From positions 1 through 64,000 of the forward strand of contig NZ_QMIG01000014.1 of the NCBI RefSeq assembly GCF_003287285.1: 64,000 nucleotides of DNA. The letters are read 5' to 3'. Source of the DNA: Phytoactinopolyspora halophila. GTDB taxonomy: Bacteria > Actinomycetota > Actinomycetes > Jiangellales > Jiangellaceae. Shown here one piece after another: positions 1 through 7,391 of this stretch. The notes beneath the pieces are model-generated. The model ran no database searches, was not told where the DNA came from, and saw nothing but the letters and a program-made list of their open reading frames with translations. Within the stretch, counting starts at the first letter, position 1; the number at the start of each line of letters is the position of its first letter. A program made the translations under genes and the position numbers.

Positions 1-96
1 GAAACCTCGACATCTGATCAGTCTCGCAGGACGAGCGCTCCATATTTGTCAGACATGCCCTAGCGGGTTCCGTGACGGTTCGAGGTGACCGTTGCG

Positions 97-116
97 GGTG
101 ATCATTGACGATCACC
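97..116. promoter_or_regulatory. Inverted repeat, possible operator
   Basis: GGTGATC (97-103) and GATCACC (110-116) form perfect 7-base arms around a 6-base spacer. The size and symmetry suit a dimeric helix-turn-helix repressor. The site lies about 190 bases before the first cluster gene. The regulator is unknown, and chance occurrence is possible. Confidence 0.4.
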
Positions 117-163
117 TCCACGGACATGTGCACTATCGTCAACGATCATCAAGCTGTCTCTTG

Positions 164-177
164 TGTTAACGCTAACA
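164..177. promoter_or_regulatory. LacI-family-like operator upstream of the ebo-type operon
   Basis: TGTTAACGCTAACA reads as TGTTA-N4-TAACA with a central CG, the general form of operators bound by LacI/GalR-family repressors. It is about 125 bases upstream of the first start codon, so it could sit at or near a promoter. No LacI-type gene is present in the window. If the assignment is right, the cluster would respond to a sugar or sugar phosphate; that is inference. Confidence 0.5.
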
Positions 178-303
178 ATCTATCGGTGGGACAAAAGTCT
201 GGACACTTCTGCCTCTGACACTACAAATGGCTGAAGTTGCCATGCGACTATTGACTTCGCTTGCTACATACCGCGAACATGAGCGGCAACCCAGGAGGCA
301 TGT

Positions 304-1467
304 GTGAGCGAACGTATCGGCGTCTGGTTCGTTGGAGCGCGTGGTTCTGTGGCGACCACCACGACGGTCGGCGCGCTGGCCCTTCGAGCCGGCCTGGCTC
401 CACCCGTCGGCTGCGTCTCCGAGCTCGCGCCTGTCGCGCGTGCGGGCTTGCCGGGCCTGGACCAGCTGGTCATCGGTGGACACGACATCGTCGGTGGATC
501 CCTCATCAAACGGGCAGAGGAACTGGCCACGGGCGGTGTAATGCCGTCGGCGCTCCTATCAGCGCTGACCGAGGAACTCGGTGTGGTCGATGGACGTATC
601 CGGGCAGGCATCCGGAGTGCCGACGGGGATCAGCGCGCGGCGGCACAGCGGATCGAAGCCGACCTTCGCGCCTTCCGTGACGATCACGACCTCTCACGAG
701 TGGTCGTCGTAGACGTCTCCAGCACCGAGGCACCAGCCACCGAGTCGCCCGAACTCCACGACCTGAACCGCTTGGAATCGGCCCTGGACACTGGCCAGTC
801 CCCCTTGCCAGCCAGCTCGCTCTACGCCTACGCGGCCTTTCGCGCCGGCTGCCCCGTCATCGCCTTCACAGCCAGCCCGGGACCGCGGCTGCCCGCACTC
901 GAGACGGTCGCCGGCCAGGCCGGCGTGCCATGGGCGGGCTCGGACGGCAAGACCGGTGAGACGCTGATGAAGACGGTGCTGGCGCCGATGTTCGCGATGC
1001 GCGCGCTGAAGGTCCGCTCGTGGGCGTCGTACAACCTGCTCGGCGGCGGCGACGGGCGCACGCTCGCGGATCCGACCCACGCCGCCAGCAAAACGGCCAC
1101 GAAGGCACAGGGCCTGGAGGCGATTCTCGGTCATCCGGTCGATGGGCCCCTGCACATCGACTACGTGCCGGACCACGGAGACTGGAAGACGGCGTGGGAC
1201 ATGGTGTCCTTCGAAGGCTTCCTCGGGACCCGGATGTCGTTGCAATTCACCTGGTCCGGTTGCGATTCCGCGCTGGCCGCTCCGCTCGTCCTCGACCTGG
1301 TCCGGCTCATCAGCCGCGCGCACGAGCTCGGCGAGAGCGGCCCGCAGCCAGCCCTGGGATTCTTCTTCAAGAATCCCGTAGGCACCGACGCGCACAGCCT
1401 GTCAGAGCAATGGAACGCGCTGGTGCAGTGGTGTGATCGGCTGTCCGCGGCGGGGCAGCACCCATGA
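304..1467 (+). CDS. Inositol-3-phosphate synthase family protein heading the ebo-type cluster
   Basis: 387 residues. The family isomerises and cyclises glucose 6-phosphate to inositol phosphate using NAD. The Rossmann loop is [10 protein letters not shown] (residues 11-20). The segment [16 protein letters not shown] (239-254) matches the family signature SYNHLGNNDG. Lysines 263 and 267 in ASKTATK match the family RSKEISK motif, and GDWKTAWD (292-299) matches GDSKRAMD, so the catalytic Lys/Asp set looks present. It resembles the archaeal/eukaryal-type enzyme more than the usual actinobacterial Ino1. The GTG start at 304 follows AGGAGG by 5 bases. The stop overlaps the next start (ATGA). Its place in the cluster suggests it supplies a cyclitol phosphate instead of the EboD cyclase. 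The true substrate is not established. Confidence 0.85.
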   Translation: MSERIGVWFVGARGSVATTTTVGALALRAGLAPPVGCVSELAPVARAGLPGLDQLVIGGHDIVGGSLIKRAEELATGGVMPSALLSALTEELGVVDGRIRAGIRSADGDQRAAAQRIEADLRAFRDDHDLSRVVVVDVSSTEAPATESPELHDLNRLESALDTGQSPLPASSLYAYAAFRAGCPVIAFTASPGPRLPALETVAGQAGVPWAGSDGKTGETLMKTVLAPMFAMRALKVRSWASYNLLGGGDGRTLADPTHAASKTATKAQGLEAILGHPVDGPLHIDYVPDHGDWKTAWDMVSFEGFLGTRMSLQFTWSGCDSALAAPLVLDLVRLISRAHELGESGPQPALGFFFKNPVGTDAHSLSEQWNALVQWCDRLSAAGQHP

Positions 1468-2324
1468 AACCGCGCGATCTGGCCGAGCTGATCCGGCTGC
1501 CTGCCGCGCTGACCGTTCCCGGAGATTCGCTCGCCGGTGCGGCCGCAGCGGACTGGCCACTCGGCCGCCGCACGTGGGCCCTTCCGCTCGCATCGGCCTG
1601 CCTCTACTGGGCGGGCATGGCACTGAACGACTACGCCGATCGCGACCTCGACCGGCACGAGCGGCCCGAACGGCCCATTCCGTCGGGGCGGGTGCGTCCC
1701 GACGAGGCGTTGGCCATCGCTACCGGGCTCACGGGAGCCGGCCTGGCCATCGCCGGGGCCGCCGGAGGGAAACGCGCGTTACGCGTCGCAGCACCGCTCG
1801 CGGCCACAGTGTGGGCATACGATCTGCTGGCCAAACCGACCGCCGCGGGACCACCCTGCATGGCGGCCGCACGCGGGCTCGACGTGTTGCTCGGCGCCGG
1901 TGAGCGCTGGCGCGACGCAGCCGGCCCAGCTGCCGCCGTCGCCACGCACACCGTCGCCGTCACGGGGCTGAGCCGGGGCGAGGTACACGGCAGCTCCCCC
2001 GCTGTGGGCAAGCTGGCCGTGGCCGGGACCGCAGCGGCTGCGACGGCCGCGGCGGCATCGAGGAGCGGCCGCAAGCCCCTCTCCAGAGTGGCCGCGGGCA
2101 TCCTGTCCGCGACATACGCCACCGTCGTGGGCCGCCACCAGCTCGACGCGAGCCGCACGCCGGATGCGCCCACGGTGCGTCGCGCCACGGGCACGGGCGT
2201 GCGCGGCGTGATTCTCTTGCAGTCCGCCCTGGCAGCTCGATCCGGCGCGCTGGGGACCGCAGCCGCGATTCTGGCGGCCGGTCCGGCCGCCCGGATCGCC
2301 GCGAAGGTGGTGTCGCCAACGTGA
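1464..2324 (+). CDS. eboC: UbiA-family prenyltransferase, EboC / SCO3242 type
   Basis: 286-residue integral membrane protein. UbiA enzymes move a polyprenyl group from its diphosphate to an acceptor in the membrane. The first Asp-rich motif NDYADRDLD is at 55-63, followed by RPIPSGR (70-76). The usual second DxxxD motif is not evident; a SRGEVHGSS segment, typical of this subfamily as I recall it, lies near 170-178. Starts at ATG 1464 inside the stop of the previous gene and ends overlapping the next GTG, so it is translationally coupled on both sides. The pairing suggests that a cyclitol or related phosphate could be its acceptor. That is inference. Confidence 0.82.
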   Translation: MKPRDLAELIRLPAALTVPGDSLAGAAAADWPLGRRTWALPLASACLYWAGMALNDYADRDLDRHERPERPIPSGRVRPDEALAIATGLTGAGLAIAGAAGGKRALRVAAPLAATVWAYDLLAKPTAAGPPCMAAARGLDVLLGAGERWRDAAGPAAAVATHTVAVTGLSRGEVHGSSPAVGKLAVAGTAAAATAAAASRSGRKPLSRVAAGILSATYATVVGRHQLDASRTPDAPTVRRATGTGVRGVILLQSALAARSGALGTAAAILAAGPAARIAAKVVSPT

Positions 2325-3193
2325 GCGTGCGGTTCGGCTATGGCACCAACGGCTTCGGCAATCACCGGTTGCCCGACGCCCTCGGCGTCATCGCGGGTCT
2401 CGGCTACGACGGCGTGGCCTTGACCCTCGATCACCCCCATCTCGACCCGTTCGCCACCGACGTCGCCACTCAGGTCAAAGCCGTGAACCGGCGGCTCGAC
2501 GAAGACGGACTCGCCGTGGTGATCGAGACGGGTGCACGCTACGTTCTGGACGCCTGGCACAAGCACGAACCGACACTGGTGTCAGCAAGCGGCCGCGAGC
2601 GCAGGGTCGATCTTCTGTGCCGGGCGATACGCATCGGTGCGGAACTGGGCGCGGAAGCGGTCTCGTTCTGGTCAGGCACCCTTCCGGCGGGAACCAGCGC
2701 CGACGAGGGATGGCGCCGGCTGCTCACCTCCATCGAGCCGGTGCTCGAGGAGGCGGCACGGCTCGGTGTGGTATGCGCGTTCGAGCCCGAGCCAGGAATG
2801 TTCGTCGACACCGTGGACGGCGTGCTCGAATTGCGCCACAGGCTCGGATCGCCAGACCAGCTACGTGTCACCGTCGACATCGGACATTGCGTCTGCAACG
2901 AAAGTCGCTCGCTGGCGGCATGTCTTCACGCGGCCGGTTCCTTACTCGCCAATGTGCAGCTCGACGACATGCTGCCGGGCGTGCACGAGCACCTCGAGTT
3001 CGGCGCGGGACACGTCGATCTGACCGAAGCTCTCCGGGCCCTGCTCGATCTCAGTTACGGCGGCCTGGCGGCGGTCGAGTTGCCCCGGCACGGTCACGCC
3101 GCACCGGCGGTGGCGGAGCGGTCATTGAACGCCTTGCGTGCGGCCCTGCGATCGGTCAACCAGGAGAAGGAGACCGAGGAGGCAAGAGCATGA
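2321..3193 (+). CDS. Sugar phosphate isomerase/epimerase-like TIM-barrel protein
   Basis: 290 residues of the xylose-isomerase-like / AP endonuclease 2 superfamily, whose members use a divalent metal to isomerise or epimerise sugars and cyclitols. Likely ligand motifs are visible: Glu in AFEPEPG, Asp/His in VDIGHC, His in [11 protein letters not shown], and a terminal Glu in [13 protein letters not shown] 2321 overlaps the preceding stop (GTGA), and its own stop overlaps the next ATG. It is distinct from EboE encoded two genes later, so the cluster has two TIM-barrel enzymes. Inositol-processing isomerases of this fold are known, which fits the synthase at the head of the operon. Substrate unknown. 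Confidence 0.75.
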   Translation: MSVRFGYGTNGFGNHRLPDALGVIAGLGYDGVALTLDHPHLDPFATDVATQVKAVNRRLDEDGLAVVIETGARYVLDAWHKHEPTLVSASGRERRVDLLCRAIRIGAELGAEAVSFWSGTLPAGTSADEGWRRLLTSIEPVLEEAARLGVVCAFEPEPGMFVDTVDGVLELRHRLGSPDQLRVTVDIGHCVCNESRSLAACLHAAGSLLANVQLDDMLPGVHEHLEFGAGHVDLTEALRALLDLSYGGLAAVELPRHGHAAPAVAERSLNALRAALRSVNQEKETEEARA

Positions 3194-3846
3194 GCACAGT
3201 GACCGAGCGGTTCGCGCCCGACCTCGACGCGGCGGCCCGGGAGCGACTCGACGAACTGGTGCGCGAGGTGCGTGCCGCCCCGTCGATCATCTCGACGCGG
3301 TTTCCCGCTGCGGCACGTCAGGTGGCGCGTGGAGTCGCGGATCCCGCCGACCCCGACGGCGTGTGCGGGCCGCGGCTCGAAGACCAGGTCCGGATCGTGT
3401 TGCTGGCCGCCGCCGCGGAGGCGTCGACCGATCCCGATCTCCTCCGTCAGGAAATCGGTGCGCTGTACCGGTTCGGTGACGCCGACGAGAAGCGAGCGGT
3501 ATTGCGTGCGCTCTCCGTCCTCGACACCGGGCCCGAGCTGTTGCCGCTCGTGGACGATGCCTTGCGGACGAACGACATACGGCTGATCGCGGCCGCACTA
3601 GACGGCTATGGAGCGCGGCATCTGCCCGCCGACGCGTGGCGACAGGGCGTGCTCAAGTGTCTGTTCGTCGGGGTCCCGCTCGCAGCCGTGTCCATGCTCG
3701 ACGAGCGCGCCGATGCCGAGCTCGCCCGCATGGTCGCCGACTTTTGCCATGAACGCTCCGTCGCCGGACGGACACCACCACCAGACGCCTGGAAGGTTCT
3801 CGACCGGTTCCCCGACATCGCGGCGGCCACGCCGTCGCGTGGATGA
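3190..3846 (+). CDS. eboA: EboA domain protein
   Basis: 218 residues, mostly alpha-helical and reminiscent of a HEAT-like stack. The EboA hallmark is the segment NDIRLIAAALDGYG followed by the helix containing WRQGVLKCLFVGVPL. EboA proteins have no established biochemical function; in cyanobacteria the ebo genes are needed for moving scytonemin precursors to the periplasm. There is no signal peptide or membrane helix, so it is probably a cytoplasmic scaffold. ATG 3190 overlaps the previous stop (ATGA), which supports this start over longer in-frame alternatives. A 71-base gap separates it from eboB, the only real gap in the operon. Confidence 0.85.
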   Translation: MSTVTERFAPDLDAAARERLDELVREVRAAPSIISTRFPAAARQVARGVADPADPDGVCGPRLEDQVRIVLLAAAAEASTDPDLLRQEIGALYRFGDADEKRAVLRALSVLDTGPELLPLVDDALRTNDIRLIAAALDGYGARHLPADAWRQGVLKCLFVGVPLAAVSMLDERADAELARMVADFCHERSVAGRTPPPDAWKVLDRFPDIAAATPSRG

Positions 3847-3917
3847 CCCGATACGCGACAGCGAACGGTGAGGCAGCCGATCACCTGCCAAGCTCGTCCA
3901 GCCGTCTAGGAGGCACG

Positions 3918-4790
3918 ATGCGTATCTTCGACCCGCACATCCACATGACGTCGCGCACCACGGACGACTACGAGGCCATGTACGCGGCCGGCGTCCGCGC
4001 TCTCACCGAACCGGCCTTCTGGCTCGGCCAACCCCGCACCAGCGTTGGCTCGTTCTGCGACTACTTCGACGGCCTGCTCGGATGGGAACGGTTCCGGGCC
4101 GGCCAGTTCGGCATCCGCCATCACTGCACCATCGCGCTCAACCCCAAAGAGGCGAACGATCCCCGCTGTGTCGAGGTGCTGGACATCCTTCCGCGTTACC
4201 TCGCCAAGGACGGCGTGGTCGCCGTCGGGGAGGTCGGATTCGACGCGATGACGGCGGATGAGGAGAAGGTGTTCATCCGCCAGCTCGAACTCGCCGGCGA
4301 ACACGATCTGCCCGTCCTCGTGCACACACCACATCGGGACAAGGTGGCCGGCACCCGCCGTACCCTCGAACTGGTGAAGTCGTCGGGCCTGCCACCCGAA
4401 CGCGTGCTCGTCGACCACCTCAACGAACCGACCGTCGCGATGGTAGCCGATTCCGGCTGCTGGATGGGCTTCTCGATCTATCCGGACACCAAGATGGACG
4501 AGCACCGGATGGTGACGATCCTGACCGAGTACGGGCTCGATCGTATGATCGTCAACTCTGCGGCCGATTGGGGACGCAGCGATCCGCTGAAGACCGCCAA
4601 GACGGGCCGGGCCATGCTCGAACGCGGGTTCACCGACGCCGACGTCGATCGCGTGCTGTGGCAGAATCCCGTGGCCTTCTACGGGCAGAGTGGGCGCCTT
4701 CTCCTCGACGAGATCCGTCCCGACGAAAGCGCCACGTTCCAGGGCAACTCCGTCCTTCGTGGCCAGCGCCCCGCCGCAACGGAGGAGTGA
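3918..4790 (+). CDS. eboB: TatD-like metal-dependent hydrolase EboB
   Basis: 290 residues of the amidohydrolase superfamily. Metal-site residues are in order: HxH at 7-9 (DPHIHM), Glu105 in VGEVGFD, His136 in LVHTPHR, His167 in VLVDHLNEP and Asp217 in SAADWGR. This matches TatD-type two-metal hydrolases and suggests an active enzyme. The ATG at 3918 is chosen because AGGAGG (3908-3913) sits 4 bases upstream and the domain starts immediately; an in-frame ATG at 3843 would only add 25 unconserved residues. In known ebo clusters this gene neighbours eboA, as here. Substrate unknown. Confidence 0.85.
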   Translation: MRIFDPHIHMTSRTTDDYEAMYAAGVRALTEPAFWLGQPRTSVGSFCDYFDGLLGWERFRAGQFGIRHHCTIALNPKEANDPRCVEVLDILPRYLAKDGVVAVGEVGFDAMTADEEKVFIRQLELAGEHDLPVLVHTPHRDKVAGTRRTLELVKSSGLPPERVLVDHLNEPTVAMVADSGCWMGFSIYPDTKMDEHRMVTILTEYGLDRMIVNSAADWGRSDPLKTAKTGRAMLERGFTDADVDRVLWQNPVAFYGQSGRLLLDEIRPDESATFQGNSVLRGQRPAATEE

Positions 4791-4792
4791 GC

Positions 4793-5968
4793 ATGCGCTT
4801 TCGCCACCGCGACGGCACCGTCGTCCATCTGGCGTACTGCACCAACGTTCATCCCACCGAGAACCTGGACGGCCTCGTCGACCAGGTCCAGCGTTTCGGA
4901 GGTGGGGTACGCCGGCACCTGGGCGTGGAGCGCCTCGGGCTCGGCTTGTGGCTACCCGCTCCCGTCGCATCGCGGCTGGCACACCACGGCGATCTCGACC
5001 GCCTGCGGACCACCCTCGCCCGCAACGGCCTTGAAGTGGTCACTCTCAATGCCTTTCCCTACGCCGGTTTCCACGACGCCGAGGTGAAGAAGGCTGTCTA
5101 CCGGCCGGACTGGAGCGAACCGCAACGGCTCGCGTACACGCTCGATTGCGCGTCCGTCCTCGCCCGGCTGATGCCCGACGACGCGGCTCGCGGCAGTATC
5201 TCCACGCTCCCGCTCGGCTGGCGAGCGTGGTGGTCCGACGATCACCAGCGGCGCGCGAGCGAACACCTTGACCGCCTGGCTGACGGGCTGGCGAAGGTCG
5301 AGGCCGATACCGGCCGCGAGATTCGGGTGGGTCTCGAACCCGAACCCGGCTGCGCGATCGAGACGGCATCCGACGCCGTCGATCACCTGGACGGGCTCGG
5401 CGCCGACCGGCTCGAACGGATCGGGATCTGCCTGGACGCCTGCCACCTCGCGTCCGAGTTCGACGATCCTTGCGACGCCGTGGCGCGGCTCGCCGGTGCC
5501 GGGCTGCCCGTCGTCAAGACCCAGGCCTCGGCCGCGCTCCATGCCGGCGAGCCGGGCGACACGCGGACTCGCGAGGCGCTGCTCGCATACGCCGAGGACC
5601 GATTCTTGCACCAGACGCGCGAGATCGTGGACGGCCATGTGACCAGGCGCGACGATCTTCCGGAGGCATTGGACGGCGACCGGCGGCTACCCGGCCGGGG
5701 ACCATGGCGGGTCCACTTCCACGTTCCCCTGCACGAACACCCGGCAGCTCCCCTGGAAGGCACGCAGGATGAGCTGCACGAAACGCTGGTAACGCTACTT
5801 GGCGGCGCATCCGCGATCACCGATCACGTCGAGGTGGAAACCTATACGTGGTCCGTCCTTCCCCCGGGCCGGCGGCCGGACGGCGAGGCCGGCCTGATCA
5901 CGGGCCTGGCGGGCGAGCTGCGCTGGGTAGCGGATCGGTTGGAGCAACTCGGGATGGAGGCACTGTGA
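4793..5968 (+). CDS. eboE: Metabolite traffic protein EboE (TIM barrel)
   Basis: 391 residues. The opening LAYCTNVHPTENLDGL is the characteristic EboE start. The remainder is a xylose-isomerase-like TIM barrel with GLEPEPGC and CLDACHLA metal-site-like segments. The C-terminal part has a His-rich strand (VHFHVPLHEH) and ends with a conserved VEVETYTW. Starts 2 bases after the eboB stop, with GGAGGAG at 4781-4787 as ribosome site. Overlaps the next gene by GTGA. The family is defined by its association with eboA-C. The chemistry is unknown, but the intact metal motifs favour an isomerase or epimerase role rather than transport itself. Confidence 0.85.
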   Translation: MRFRHRDGTVVHLAYCTNVHPTENLDGLVDQVQRFGGGVRRHLGVERLGLGLWLPAPVASRLAHHGDLDRLRTTLARNGLEVVTLNAFPYAGFHDAEVKKAVYRPDWSEPQRLAYTLDCASVLARLMPDDAARGSISTLPLGWRAWWSDDHQRRASEHLDRLADGLAKVEADTGREIRVGLEPEPGCAIETASDAVDHLDGLGADRLERIGICLDACHLASEFDDPCDAVARLAGAGLPVVKTQASAALHAGEPGDTRTREALLAYAEDRFLHQTREIVDGHVTRRDDLPEALDGDRRLPGRGPWRVHFHVPLHEHPAAPLEGTQDELHETLVTLLGGASAITDHVEVETYTWSVLPPGRRPDGEAGLITGLAGELRWVADRLEQLGMEAL

Positions 5969-7344
5969 ACAAGCTGCTGGTTCTCAACGTCGTCGGCCTC
6001 ACTCCCCGGCTGTTGGAGCACGCACCGTCGTTACGACGCGTGGCCGGGCACGGATGGCAGGCCGAACTCGAGACCGTCCTGCCCGCCGTCACTTGCCCGG
6101 TGCAATCGACGTTTCTCACGGGCCAGTTGCCTCGTGAACACGGCATCGTCGGCAACGGGTGGTACTTCCGTGATCTCGGCGAGGTCTACCTCTGGCGGCA
6201 GCACAACCGGCTGGTCCAGGGGGAGAAGGTGTGGGAGACCGCGCGCCGCCACCAGCCGGGGTTCTCCGTGGCAAACGTGTGCTGGTGGTACGCGATGGGC
6301 GCCAGCACAGACTGGACGGTGACCCCGCGCCCGGTGTATCACGCCGACGGCCGCAAGTCGCCCGACTGCTACACGCGTCCACCCGAGCTGCACGAGGAGC
6401 TCACCGAGCAGCTGGGAGCCTTTCCCCTCTTCAACTACTGGGGCCCCACCGCGTCGATACGGTCGACCGAATGGATCGTGGCGGCAACCCGGCGGTTGTT
6501 GCCCCGCGCCGACATGACCGTGGCCTACGTGCCACATCTGGACTACGATCTGCAACGCTTCGGGCCCGACAGCCCGGAAGCGACCGTCGCCGCCCGCGAC
6601 GTTGACCGGGCCGTGGCGCCGCTGCTGGAGGACGCGATGTCGCACGACGTCCAGGTGATGGTGGTCAGCGAGTACGGCATCACCGGCGCCAACCAGCCAA
6701 TCAGCATCAACCGGAGCCTGCGCGAGGCCGGCCTGCTCGAGGTGTACACCCAGCACGGCATGGAATACCTGGATCCCTGGACGTCACGGGCGTTCGCCGT
6801 CGCCGATCACCAAGCCGCCCACGTCTACGTCACCGACCCGGCCGACATCCCGCATGTCGCCAAACTGTGCGCCGACGTTCCAGGAGTCGACCTCGTCCTG
6901 GATCGCGAAGCGCAGGCCGAGTACGGGATTGACCACGAGCGCGCGGGTGAGCTGGTACTCGTCGCCACGCCCGGAGCGTGGTTCACGTACTACTACTGGC
7001 TGAACGACGAGCGCGCGCCGGACTTCGCCCGGGGTGTGGACATCCACCGCAAGCCGGGCTTCGACCCCGCCGAGCTCTTCTTCGACCCGGCCGATCGGTT
7101 CGCACGAGCCCGGGCGGGACTCAACCTGGCTCGCAAGAAAGCAGGGCTGCGCTACACCATGAACATCGTCCCGCTCGACGGGCGGTGGGTGGCTGGCACG
7201 CACGGGCGGCTCCCCGACGATCCGGCCGACGGTCCAGTGCTGCTGTGCAGCGATCCGTCGACGGCGCGAGACCGGGTGCACGCCACTGACGTCCGCGATC
7301 TCATGCTGGAGCTCGCCGGCATTCCGGCCGACGCCACCGCGTAG
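5965..7344 (+). CDS. eboF: Alkaline phosphatase superfamily protein, EboF-like, with altered metal site
   Basis: 459 residues of the nucleotide pyrophosphatase/phosphodiesterase branch of the alkaline phosphatase superfamily. The likely nucleophile Thr43 is in VTCPVQSTFLTG, followed by LPREHGIVGN. The last His ligand is in AGTHGR. Other ligands differ from the family consensus: the N-terminal Asp-Gly is Val10-Gly11, DxxGH is DYDLQ (193-197), and DHG is EYG (236-238). One metal site therefore looks lost while Thr43, Asp193 and the terminal His remain. GTG 5965 overlaps eboE and has GGAGG at 5956-5960. It could dephosphorylate or hydrolyse a pathway intermediate, or have become a binding protein. 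No signal peptide is seen. Confidence 0.75.
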   Translation: MNKLLVLNVVGLTPRLLEHAPSLRRVAGHGWQAELETVLPAVTCPVQSTFLTGQLPREHGIVGNGWYFRDLGEVYLWRQHNRLVQGEKVWETARRHQPGFSVANVCWWYAMGASTDWTVTPRPVYHADGRKSPDCYTRPPELHEELTEQLGAFPLFNYWGPTASIRSTEWIVAATRRLLPRADMTVAYVPHLDYDLQRFGPDSPEATVAARDVDRAVAPLLEDAMSHDVQVMVVSEYGITGANQPISINRSLREAGLLEVYTQHGMEYLDPWTSRAFAVADHQAAHVYVTDPADIPHVAKLCADVPGVDLVLDREAQAEYGIDHERAGELVLVATPGAWFTYYYWLNDERAPDFARGVDIHRKPGFDPAELFFDPADRFARARAGLNLARKKAGLRYTMNIVPLDGRWVAGTHGRLPDDPADGPVLLCSDPSTARDRVHATDVRDLMLELAGIPADATA

Positions 7345-7391
7345 CTCGCAGATGGCTGACATGGCTTCGCGCGGGCAGTGGACGTCGCGGA

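Larger units (their letters stand above)
1..303. other. Non-coding leader region of the ebo-type operon
   Basis: No convincing gene is seen here; the open frames crossing it are short antisense shadows that run into the first cluster gene. The stretch is less GC-rich than the genes that follow and holds two operator-like palindromes, listed separately. A possible sigma-70 promoter is TTGACT at 251-256 with a weak -10 (GAACAT) at 275-280, an 18-base spacer; this is low confidence. AGGAGG at 293-298 serves the GTG start at 304. Confidence 0.6.
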
